NCBI GenBank assembly: GCA_033807775.1
Contig: CM066322.1
Coordinates: forward strand, 17,039,001-17,103,000
Reading direction: 5' to 3'
Origin: Saussurea involucrata
Taxonomy: Eukaryota > Streptophyta > Magnoliopsida > Asterales > Asteraceae
DNA length: 64,000 nucleotides
The notes under the pieces are model-generated. The model did no database searches, was not told where the DNA came from, and saw only the letters and a program-made list of their open reading frames with translations. A program made the position numbers and the translations under genes. This document shows, piece by piece, positions 1 through 9,785 of the stretch (positions are counted from its first letter, which is position 1; each line of letters starts with the position of its first letter).

Positions 1-1336
1 TATGCACTTTCTGTGAATATAAGTTAGATAGATAAATTTCTAATTTCTTCTTATTTGCTTGAGTTGAGAAAACTGAGCAAGTGTTGTTAATGTATACGAG
101 CACCCTGATGGATTTTAATCTAGTAATAGATCAATTAATCAAGTGAAATCAAATTGATTAGAAGAGTTAATCTTGTATTACGCAGCTTTTTGAGTAAAGG
201 TGTTATGATAAGTTTCACTAATTGGGAATATTAGAAAAGAATTGGTTTTAGAATCGTTCGGGTACGACAATTTGTTCGTAATCGCCGGTCTTCCGGAACC
301 GTGTTTACCGGAAGTCGGTGTGTTCCGGAAGTTGGTATGTTCCGGAAGTCTATATACCGGAAGTTGACCCGAACTCAAGCTTGGGCCTGGATTGGTTAGT
401 TGGGCCGAATTGAGTGTTGGGCTGAAAGGTTTCTTAAGTCCTTTTTGGGCTTAGTTATTAATTTGGGCTTAGTTTATTATTAAGGTCTATAATTATATAA
501 CAAGGGCCTAGTACGTAATCGATAGTTTATTTAAGGTCGGAGTGAGGGAAGGCCTAAGAGCTTAAGTCAGTAGGCGCTGATTTGAATTGTTACGTTATAC
601 TTTAGGTGTAAGGACGGATCAGAAGTGTAAGTGAGAAGTTTTGGAGCAAGCAAACCAGGTGAGTTTTCTAACTAAAATGCATGACTTTTAATGTGTATTC
701 TAAAGCAAGACATGATGAGTAATGCCATGTTTATTTTTTTATGCTTTTAACTGCATGAAAGTTGTTAAAGTTTTATATGGGATGTATGCATACATTGTGT
801 GAAATGTAAATTGGCTAAGTCGGGGGTGTGGCCCGCCAGCTCGTGTCGGGAGGTGTGACCCGTTTATGCCAGGGGTAGTGTGGCCCTGTAAGGCAGCATG
901 AGACTGACTCGTTGTCACCCTAGGGTGACTTCAGGGTGCCAATTTACGAGGGGCGGACCTTTATCCGTGAATGATTTTATATGAACAGAAATTATGGATG
1001 ATTTATATTGAAAATGGTAAACTGTTTTTAAATGCTTTGATAACTGTTAAGAGGGACTCACTAGACCTCATGGTCTAACCCTCGCATTTTCCAAACTAAA
1101 CCTTTTCAGGTAAACAGATAGTAGGAGGCTCCGGTAAGTGAGCAAGCACAGGATAGAGTACAGATGCAGATAGAGACAGTGCCACTCATACTTTTAGTGG
1201 TAGTTATTCTCAGTTGTGTATAGGTTGTTTCCGCCAACCTAGCTTATTTAGACAGTTGTAATGAAATTTTATGGACCAGTTTTGTAATTGTTTAATATTA
1301 ATGCTATGTATGCTTTATTTAGACTGGGTTGTTACA
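1..1336 (+). repeat. LARD-1 5' LTR (3' three quarters)
   Basis: Aligns with 5779-7112, with scattered substitutions, one missing 22-bp CCGGAA unit relative to the right copy and an extra 10 bp near 1020. It contains a CCGGAA-rich block at 290-370, a hairpin with GAGGG/CCCTC and TAGACC/GGTCTA arms at 1051-1083, and ends in GTTGTTACA. Position 1 corresponds to position 373 of the LTR. Confidence 0.9.
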
Positions 1337-1338
1337 AT

Positions 1339-1350
1339 TGGTATCAGAGC
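1339..1350 (+). other. Primer-binding site of LARD-1
   Basis: TGGTATCAGAGC lies two bases after the LTR end. It is the standard complement of the 3' end of initiator methionine tRNA used by many plant LTR elements. Confidence 0.9.
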
Positions 1351-4300
1351 CATAGTTTAAGGGATTTAGAAGACCGGACGGGCCTAAACTTAAACTTTGG
1401 AGTAGAAGTTACAACTGAGAATCAGGAAATGCGTTAGGAGGACACTATTATAGAGATAGGACTAATAGGGTACTGAGGACTGTCATGTAAGGTAAGTTTG
1501 AGATTTCACCTGGCCAGTGTAATTGCAAACTTACAGGTACATGTACGTGCTTAACCTACCTAATTATTTCGAAGTGGTGGTCAGAACCTAGTGTTTAGGT
1601 CGTGTTCCAATCCTTTAGAATGTCAGCAAGATCCCCGAGGGATAGACTGAGACCCTCGTTGGGGAAGCTTCATGAGAAGTCACTTATGATGTGATGTATG
1701 TATACACCATAGAGAAGAAATGTTGTATAGAGTGTTGTGAGTTGTCTAGAGGTAGATCTTCGTGAATTCGGAGAGGATGAATGTTTGAGTTTGAGTGAGA
1801 CTCCTGTTTCGGGAGAGTCCCAGTTCTAGAAACCATGGGATAGGTCAGTCGGGATGGTAAGAAAGGACGGTGTCGAAATCTTGAAAGTGTCAATGGAGCT
1901 GTAAATTATTAATCGAGCTTTTCAATGGCAGGGTTAATGAAATAAGATACCTATAGTGAATTGAAAGCATGTAGAAGTAGAAAGTGAGATAGTTGATCAA
2001 AACGAAAGTAGTAGGAAATGGTTGAGTAGGTGAGAGGTAGAACACATGTACAACAAGTTGTTGCATGACCGAGAGGGCGACCTTTAGTCGTAGGTAAAGT
2101 GTCAAGGGTAAGCTGCGGGAGTAAAGCGATTGACCTTGTTAGAGTGAGTAGCCTTCAATTGCAAGTAGAGTCTCATGCATGGTGTTCTTTTATGTAACAC
2201 GAAATTTTCGCGATTTAAGTTAATTGTGTAAATATAAATTTTGATCGAAAATGAGTCAGAAAGTGCACGCGTATGTTTAAAGAAAGGGTGATTTCATTCA
2301 CAAACACATTGAAACCTTGAGCTTAACGATTTGCAAAATATCCCACTCTTTTCATGATAAGTCAAATTTGTTGTAAAGGGGCAAGAAAGTGGTTACCTGC
2401 AATTCATTTATAACCAAAATGTTTTTTTTGACCTATTGATATCATACAAATGAGTGTGAGAACCGATTGGTTTACTCTTTGTCGGTAATTCTTTCAGAAT
2501 TGTGTCATATGAAAAGATTTTCATGCAATGTAATACTGTCGTAACAACATCGTTCGGATTAAGCAAGATTGAGGTGCACGAGAAGATGCATGCAAGCGAT
2601 TCTCGAATCGTTGTGTAGGGTATTGAAGATATAATAGTAATGGGGTCATGTGTACCCAAGTTGTGCCCAAATGTTGTTTATTTAAAAAGGAGAAAATGTA
2701 CGAAATGATTTATTTACCGCGTCGTCATGCATGAAGGCTATGAACTCACTAGGTCATATAGTATTACATGTTAAGCTAAGGAAGGAATGCAAGAGTGGAG
2801 AAGTGTCGGACAAATCAGGAAAGGATGTTGTAACCTTAGTATTTGTGTTCAAGAGGAAAGGTGAACAGTGGTAGAGTCGGGAGTGGATTATAGTATCGGT
2901 TGTATGAGGGTTTGCACCCTTGTTCGGTAACTGGAAATACGGTTGTCAAGGGACGGTTGTGTCCGGAGGAAGGACTTGAAGCCTTCAAGGTGATGGTTTT
3001 TGCAACTCGTTATGAGTAGTGTGGTGAGGAAGAATGAAATGTCTTTGGTGTGGGAATATGAGTTTCGAGGTGAGCTTGTAATGTTGATGTTACATGAGTA
3101 GGTTTCGAAAAGAGGGAGACAGATCATGAAGCTGATTATGATATGTTGGAAGGATTAAGTTCCGTAAGGAACCCTTGTTAAAGAATAAGTTAAGAAAGTA
3201 GTTACCGGTTGTCAGTTGAGGTAGAATTCGACAGATGTGTAAGATGGCCGAGGTCGAAAACTTGAACCAGGAGGTTGAAAGTTGATGGAACACCTTGTAG
3301 GGGTGCTAAGAGGATGAGAAGTTATTGTTTTGATTAAGCGTTCTATTTATGAAGTATGGAGGGTTCGTAGAATGATGAGGTACGTAACTCGAGTGAAGCG
3401 AGTGTGTAGATTTTATCGTCCAGTGAGGGACTGTGTCCAGCTTATGTAAGGGCTCGGATCGTAAAGAGCGAGCAAGAACGATTACATTTGAGCTAATTGG
3501 GAACTAGGGAGTTATAGTTCAGCTAGAGTGAGAAAGGACAAAGTAGCGAGATAGACTCTATTGTGTATGCGAGAAAATGTGAAGGCGAGGATGAATTGTG
3601 TAAGAATGGCCATGAGAGATTCGGTCTGCAGTGTGATGTGATGAGTGAGGAATGTATAGTTATGTGATGGCATTAATTGCCAAATTAAATGTACCAGCTA
3701 GTATCATAGTGAGGTGATGTTAGAGAGAAAGAAAGCATCAAATAGAAGCTTTGGGGGGTTTCGGATGAGATGTACGATCTGTTAACCAGATTGTTGGAGT
3801 ACATAGGGTGTAAGTTGACTTTATGGTGTGATTATGTTCGGGATAGAAGGACGGAGTAGTGGTGGGCGGTTACCCAAATGAGAAACCAAGTGTTTTGGTT
3901 GTAAGAGTCGCTAAGTAGGTATATGTTGGGATCATTATAAGTTTAAAGAAGACGAGAGGTGTGTTAGTCAAATTGTGGTGTAGTAGATGCGAAATCCTTA
4001 AAGATTGAGAGTTACTTCTTATGTGTGGAGGAATTGTCCGAGAAAGTAAAAACTGGAGATTAAAGAATGTGCGGTGACGTCGAACACTAGAGTCGTTTCA
4101 CGACGATTTGGTTGAAGACCTTAAGTTAAAACTTTGGCGCAACCGTTGGGTTATGTGTAGTAATGAGGTAGTATTTTCAACTCGCGGAAAGAGTATTGAG
4201 GGAGGCAATTGTGTAGGATTTTGAGTAGGAAGGAAGTGAATAAAACAACTGAATGAGTTAAGTTAGTGACCTTGTGAGGAAGGTTTAAACGAATTGTTTG

Positions 4301-5393
4301 TTCAGCGTTAAGAGATTGAGAATAGTATGGAGTGGAGAGGTGGTGAGGATGTGAGAGATGGTTGTTTAATTGTAGTATGATCATTAGTTGATTTGAAACG
4401 TCATGATAGATGTATAAGCCTTTGATTGGTTGATTAAAATTTTATAGATTTGTTAAGTAATGACATTTATTTGTTATTACAGGATGTGTTACAATTCTAC
4501 CGAGATTCTTACTAAGAATTGATAAGGGAGAATCGATATGTTAAAGTGAGAAGTCGATGATAGTATGATGGAATAAGTAATTTTCAAACTATTTTGAAAA
4601 TTGTGAATTGTTGAGTTACTCGGTGGGAGTTGTTAGTTAAGGAATCGGTTTTGACTGATTGATTTTGTGAATACCGGCATAACGAGATGTTGATGCTAAG
4701 TTATTATATGATAATTTTTGGTTGATAGAAAGAAATGAACTGCATCTCAATTGGAGTTTATCTTTTGAAATAAGTTGATAATTATAATTGAAATGAGTTG
4801 GTCAAGTTAAAGTTGCTTGTGATAAAGAGAAGGAATTGTTTTGCTTTGTGCGGTAAGGATCGGTGGTTATATTGCACTAGCCGAGAAAGCCAGTTGAGTT
4901 CGGAAACTGCTAATGTGGTCATGAATCAGGTAAGGGTAATTAGGCAGTGGTAAGCATTGAGATGCTTACAACCTTTGTTCACATATTATGAATTATAAGA
5001 TGGATTACGAGAATTCTTGGGGAAGTGTTATTGAGATTAACACACTGATCGTTAAGGATTTATTTAAAGTAAATGTAAGTAAGAAAGCCGCGATGACTTT
5101 ACATATAGCTATCTGATTTTATGGTCATTGTGGTTAATCGAAAGAATTATGGAACCCGAGTTTCGTGGTGTTCCTGAATTAATAGATCCGATTGGAAGAT
5201 GAAAAATAAGATGATTGTATGTTACAGTTATAAACAGAGATCGTGAGTTTAATCAGAGTTGCGTAGCGAAGGCGTGAATGTATGTTGTTATTGTTTTGTT
5301 ATTAGGAAGATTTATTCCGAGAGTTGAAATTTAAGTTTTGATAATCTATTGCACCGGTTAGTATTAGAGTGAATTCCGGGACGGAATTCTGTT
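1351..5393 (+). other. LARD-1 interior, non-coding but conserved with LARD-2
   Basis: Four kilobases without a credible coding frame on either strand; the short minus-strand frames have no recognisable domains. The sequence is colinear with the interior of LARD-2 (46030-46353 and 54024-58208). Examples are the block at 1480-1560 against 54500-54580, 1685-1800 against 54697-54815, 2731-2810 against 55739-55820 and 3600-3720 against 56610-56730. The last bases before the purine tract (GAATTCCGGGACGGAATTC) resemble the 3' end of chromovirus-type Gypsy elements, which suggests the origin. Whether the interior has a function as RNA cannot be read from the sequence. Confidence 0.75.
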
Positions 5394-5406
5394 AAGGAGG
5401 GGAGAT
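5394..5406 (+). other. Polypurine tract of LARD-1
   Basis: AAGGAGGGGAGAT directly precedes the TG of the right LTR, the normal site for plus-strand priming. Confidence 0.85.
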
Positions 5407-7112
5407 TGTAATAACCCCAAAATGGGTATTTCTGTTCTAAATTGAAAATAAGGTGTGAAAGTGCTTTTTGTGAAAAGTATGAGGGTAAAAAATGGAAATT
5501 GGGTAATTAATTCCCCTTCTTGGGCGCCGCATTCTTGCTGGAAGTTTAGAAATGTTATTTTAGGGTTGTGAGTGTGTGTGTGTACTGCACATCGAGAGAG
5601 AAAAGAAAAGAGAGTTTAATGGAGAAAGCCTTGTATGGTGTGTTTGGTTGGGTGCCGAGAAGAAATCAGCGAGAGATGGAGATAAAGAGAGATAGAGAGA
5701 AACAAGGAAGAAGAGGAAGAACGATTGGCAACAATTTCCCGTTTCGTGAAGTTTGATCTGGTAAGTTAATACTGCCTCTATGCACTTTCTGTGAAGATAA
5801 GTTAGATAGATAAATTTCTAATTTCTTCGTATTTGCTTGAGTTGAGAAAACTGAGCAAGTGTTGTTAATGTATACGAGCACCCTGATGGATTTTAATCTA
5901 GTAATCGATCAATTAATCAAGTGAAATCAAATTGATTAGAAGAGTTAATCTTGTATTACGCAGCTTTTTGAGTAAAGGTGTTATGATAAGTTTCACTAAT
6001 TGGGAATATTAGAAAAGAATTGGTTTTAGAATTGTTCGGGTTCGACAATTTGTTCGTAATCGCCGGTCTTCCGGAACCGTGTTTACCGGAAGTCCGTGTG
6101 TTCCAGAAGTTGGTATGTTCCGGAAGTCTATATACCGGAAGTTGGTATGTTCCGGAAGTTGACCCGAACTCAAGCTTGGGCTTGGATTGGTTAGTTGGGC
6201 CGAATTGAGTGTTGGGCCGAAAGGTTTCTTAAGTCCTTTTTGGGCTTAGTTTATTATTAAGGTCTATAATTATATAATAAGGGCCTAGTACGTAATCGAT
6301 AGTTTATTTATTTATTTAAGGTCGGAATGAGGGAAGGCCTAAGAGCTTAAGTCAGTAGGCGCTGATTTGAATTGTTACGTTATGATTTAGGTGTAAGGAC
6401 GGATCGGAAGTGTAAGTGAGAAATTTTGGAGCAAGCAAGTCAGGTGAGTTTTCTAACTAAAATGCATGACTTTTAATGTGTATTCTAAAGCAAGACATGA
6501 TGAGTAATGCCATGTTTATTTTTTTATGCTTTTAACTGCATGAAAGTTGTTAAAGTTTTATATGGGATGTATGCATACATTGTGTGAAATGTAAATTGGC
6601 TAAGTCGGGGGGTGTGGCCCGCCAGCTCGTGTCGGGAGGTGTGACCCGTTTATGCCAGGGGTAGTGTGGCCCTGTAAGGCAGCATGAGACTGACTCGTTG
6701 TCACCCTAGGGTGACTTCAGGGTGCCAATTTACGAGGGGCAGACCTTTATCCGTGAATGATTTTATATGAACAGAAATTATGGATGATTTATACTGAAAA
6801 TGGTAAATGCTTTGATAACTATTAAGAGGGACTCACTAGACCTCATGGTCTAACCCTCGCATTTTCCAAACTAAACCTTTTCAGGTAAACAGATAGTAGG
6901 AGGCTCCGGTAAGTGAGCAAGCACAGGATAAAGTACAGATGCAGATAGAGACAGTGCCACTCATACTTTTAGTGGTAGTTATTCTCAGTTGTGTATAGGT
7001 TGTTTCCGCCAACCTAGCTTATTTAGACAGTTGTAATGAAATTTTATGGACCCAGTTTTGTAATTGTTTAATATTAGTGCTATGTATGCTTTATTTAGAC
7101 TGAGTTGTTGCA
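5407..7112 (+). repeat. LARD-1 3' LTR, complete (1706 bp)
   Basis: Starts TGTAATAACC and ends GTTGTTGCA. It holds four to five CCGGA motifs at 6065-6160, a TATA-like stretch near 6266-6280, a block with GTGTGGCCC repeats at 6600-6690 and the same TAGACC/GGTCTA hairpin at about 6825-6857 as the left copy. It is followed by the 5-bp target duplication GCTAC (7113-7117). Confidence 0.9.
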
Positions 7113-7906
7113 GCTACCAAGCTTTCTTTTTATTGAAGGTTATAAAGAAAGCTGAGAGACCAATTTTAATCCCGTAAGTAATGATGATTAACCCGGTTTA
7201 TTTTAATCTTGAAATTCGAATTTTAAACAATTAAACTAATAAAAAACGTGGTTTTATCAGTTATAGACTTGGTCTATAACAACTCCATATTGGCCGATTT
7301 TTAGGAGATCATGGGCCATTCAGTTAGGGTTTTAACCCAATATAAATACTGGGTTAAACCTGGGATTAAAATACACAACACAACCCTCTCTCTCACGGCT
7401 TCTCTCCCTCTCGTAATCTGCTGTTTGCGGCTGCAGTATTCCATTGATTTTTGCATCATATTTGCTTTATAATTTCGATTGTGAGTGCTGTTCATAATCG
7501 AAAACTGCATCAAATCCTGGGCTTTGCGGTTTGAAACTCACAGCATTCAAGAGTAACCGTATAAAACCTTTAAGGACAGGTTTTCACCGTGCAGTTTGTC
7601 TTTGGTTCGATCGAAGAAAGAAATCAGGTTGGTTTTACTTTTTTGCATGTTATTTTCTTTTCGTTCACTAGAGTGAACAGTCTGATTCTACTCCTTTCTT
7701 TAACGATTCTATCGCGAAGGATAAAATCGTGTTTAGGGTAATTTGTTTATTCAATCTGCTGGTTACATATTGCTGTCAAATTCAAATATAAAGATTGCTG
7801 TTTTTTAATTGTTAATTAAAAGCTTTACAATCTTTATTATTTTTTGTTGCTGTGTTGTTCTAAATTCCAAGTTCAAAGCTTTCAAGCTTTTTCCTTTTTT
7901 CTGTTA

Positions 7907-7959
<53 letters not shown>

Positions 7960-8023
7960 AATCCGTACAGCTATATATATATTTGATTAACTCATATTAA
8001 TATTAAAAGCTTTATTATTATTC

Positions 8024-8062
<39 letters not shown>

Positions 8063-8072
8063 GTTAATCCGT

Positions 8073-8117
<45 letters not shown>

Positions 8118-8207
8118 GTTGACTCAAAATAATAATAAAAGTAAGAAGTTGTTTTATCAAAAAAGGTTCAGAATTTTGAATAATTTATAATATCAAATTA
8201 TTCAACA
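7113..8207 (+). repeat. Copia 5' LTR, right portion
   Basis: Matches 13099-13911, 18563-18724 and 21731-21850 of the 3' LTR when the Helitrons are removed. It ends TTATTCAACA. Unusually, the bases after it (ATCTTAAAGGTTTTAAAAGG) do not contain the iMet-type primer site, and the gag start codon follows only 28 bp later, so the untranslated leader is either very short or deleted. Confidence 0.85.
7907..8114 (+). repeat. CA/TA microsatellites in Copia 5' LTR
   Basis: Three dinucleotide runs, 7907-7954, 8031-8060 and 8072-8114, mix CA and TA repeats. The first two correspond to the places where Helitrons entered the 3' LTR, so this copy acts as the empty site. Confidence 0.9.
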
Positions 8208-8235
8208 ATCTTAAAGGTTTTAAAAGGATCAACAA

Positions 8236-9351
8236 ATGGACTCTGGTAACTACCGCTTGATGCCACAAGAACTGGTGAAACTGGACAGTTTCGATGGGTC
8301 CAATTTCACCCACTGGGCTGAGAAAGTTAAGTTCATGCTGATGGTTCTCAAACTCTGGTTTGTGGTGGACCCAAATGTGCAATTGAAACCCATACCTGAT
8401 AACCCAATTCCCGCAGCGGGGAAAGAGCCGGACGCCGCCAAAATAGCTGAACTCGAGAAGGAGCGGCTATTTCGAAAAGAATGTGAAACCTTGGCGTGCG
8501 AGCATATAAAAAATGCCATGTCCGATCGGCTCTATGACTTATATGCCCCTATTAAGTGCCCTCGAGAACTTTGGACCGCTTTGGAATTCAAGTACAAGGC
8601 ACAAGAGGAAGGTACCAATAGGTACCTTGTGTCTCGCTACTTGAGATTCAATATGGTTGATGACAAACCAATACTTGAACAACTTCACGAACTTCAAGTA
8701 TTGGTTAACATGATGAAAGTTCTCAACATTACTCTTTCTGATATTTTCCAAGTAGGGGCAGTTGTTGATAAATTGCCCCCATCTTGGAAAGATTTCCAAA
8801 AACGCATGATGCACAAATCCGAAGATTATTATTTGGATGATTTAATCAAACATATCAGGATAGAGGAAGAGGCACGAAATAGGGATAAGAGGGGCAAGAC
8901 TATCTTGAGTGCCAACAGCGTGCAGGCTGGTGGCAAAGGGAAGTTTAAATCTAGTGGACCCACTAAAAAGTGGAACTTGGGTCCCCAAAAGAAAAACTTC
9001 AAGAAGTCTGGGCAATCCTCTAGTCAAGGGCCGAAGAGAACAGGTAAGTGCCATGTCTGCGGAAAGGCAGGACACTATGCTAGGGAATGCAAGCAAAGAA
9101 AGTCCGGACCACCAATGGCAAACACGGTTGAAGATATCCAGCAACTTGTTGCAAGCTTGCAAATGGAAGAGATTGATATGATCTCTGAAGAAGCTACCAG
9201 AATCAATGCTAGTAGAGGAGGTTGGTACTTGGACACTGGAGCCACTGTTCATGTTTGTGACTCCAGGTCCAAGTTTATTGAGTATGGACCTGTTCGAGAA
9301 GGAAGACAGGTGATAGTGGCGAACAATGGCAAGGCTGATGTGGCGGCATAG
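8236..9351 (+). CDS. Copia gag and N-terminal protease segment
   Basis: Frame of 371 codons from ATG at 8236. Residues 1-230 form a Gag polyprotein domain (UBN2-like, beginning near the LDSFDGSNFTHW stretch). Around residues 272-287 is a retroviral zinc knuckle C-X2-C-X4-H-X4-C (CHVCGKAGHYAREC) that packages RNA. Near residue 333 is the aspartic protease site LDTGATVHVCD. The frame is cut by a TAG at 9349, in the middle of the protease, where a one- or two-base shift moves the reading to the next segment. In life this would be the start of one gag-pol polyprotein acting in cytoplasmic virus-like particles. Confidence 0.9.
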   Translation: MDSGNYRLMPQELVKLDSFDGSNFTHWAEKVKFMLMVLKLWFVVDPNVQLKPIPDNPIPAAGKEPDAAKIAELEKERLFRKECETLACEHIKNAMSDRLYDLYAPIKCPRELWTALEFKYKAQEEGTNRYLVSRYLRFNMVDDKPILEQLHELQVLVNMMKVLNITLSDIFQVGAVVDKLPPSWKDFQKRMMHKSEDYYLDDLIKHIRIEEEARNRDKRGKTILSANSVQAGGKGKFKSSGPTKKWNLGPQKKNFKKSGQSSSQGPKRTGKCHVCGKAGHYARECKQRKSGPPMANTVEDIQQLVASLQMEEIDMISEEATRINASRGGWYLDTGATVHVCDSRSKFIEYGPVREGRQVIVANNGKADVAA

Positions 9352-9785
9352 TGACCGTACTACTCACGTTCACCTCCGACAAGACTGTCACTCTTAGGGA
9401 TGTCTTACATGTTCCCTCCATCAACAAGTGCCTTGTGTCTGCCGCCAGACTTGACAAAAACGGGTTTGGCCTCAACATCGAGGCATTGAAGCTTGTGATC
9501 TACAAACGGAAGACCTTCATTGGAAAGGGATATCATCAGCTGGGGATGTACCGTTTGAACCTGAGTGACGATGTTTATGGGGTTGGGCCGAGTGAATCTA
9601 TGGGTAATAATGTTTTAGCAATTTCTGATGATGTAGTTTTTGATAATTCCGTTTCTGATGTAGTTCCCTTTGGTATCGATAAAATTAATTCTTCCGATTA
9701 TTTTGTTTGTTCAATTTCTTTATGGCATAAACGTTTAGCACACACCAATGTGAAAATTATTGAAAAATGCAAAATAAAGGATTAA
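9351..9785 (+). pseudogene. Copia protease C-terminus and GAG-pre-integrase segment (frameshifted)
   Basis: Continues the polyprotein in another frame: the protease tail (VTLRDVLHVPSINKCLVS, roughly residues 12-30) and the zinc-binding GAG-pre-integrase motif with LWHKRLAHTN near residue 125. It ends at a TAA at 9783. The next frame overlaps it at a run of five A (near 9763-9768), where a single-base indel restores the pol frame. Both breaks look like ordinary decay; a programmed shift is possible but nothing such as a slippery heptamer plus structure was recognised. Confidence 0.8.

Larger units (their letters stand above)
1..7112 (+). mobile_element. LARD-1: Gypsy-derived LTR element without open frames, 5' end outside window
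   Basis: Two long direct repeats (1-1336 and 5779-7112, about 98% alike by eye) flank a 4.07-kb interior. The left repeat ends in CA at 1336 and is followed by a tRNA-iMet type primer-binding site; the right repeat starts TGTAATAACC at 5407 after a purine tract and ends CA at 7112. About 372 bp of the left LTR lie upstream of the window. The interior has no plus-strand frame resembling gag or pol. The element sits inside the 5' LTR of a Copia element: GCTAC at 7113-7117 is the right target duplication and matches GGTAC in the intact Copia 3' LTR near 13099. Size and structure fit a LARD (large retrotransposon derivative), dependent on enzymes from elsewhere. Confidence 0.85.

Noticed and set aside
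1684..4384. Several minus-strand frames of 66-83 codons in LARD-1
   Set aside because: No domain, no conservation of frame in LARD-2, and composition follows the GA-rich plus strand; chance frames.
9345..9785. Programmed frameshifts in the Copia polyprotein
   Set aside because: Plant Copia elements normally use one frame; two shifts in different directions fit decay better.
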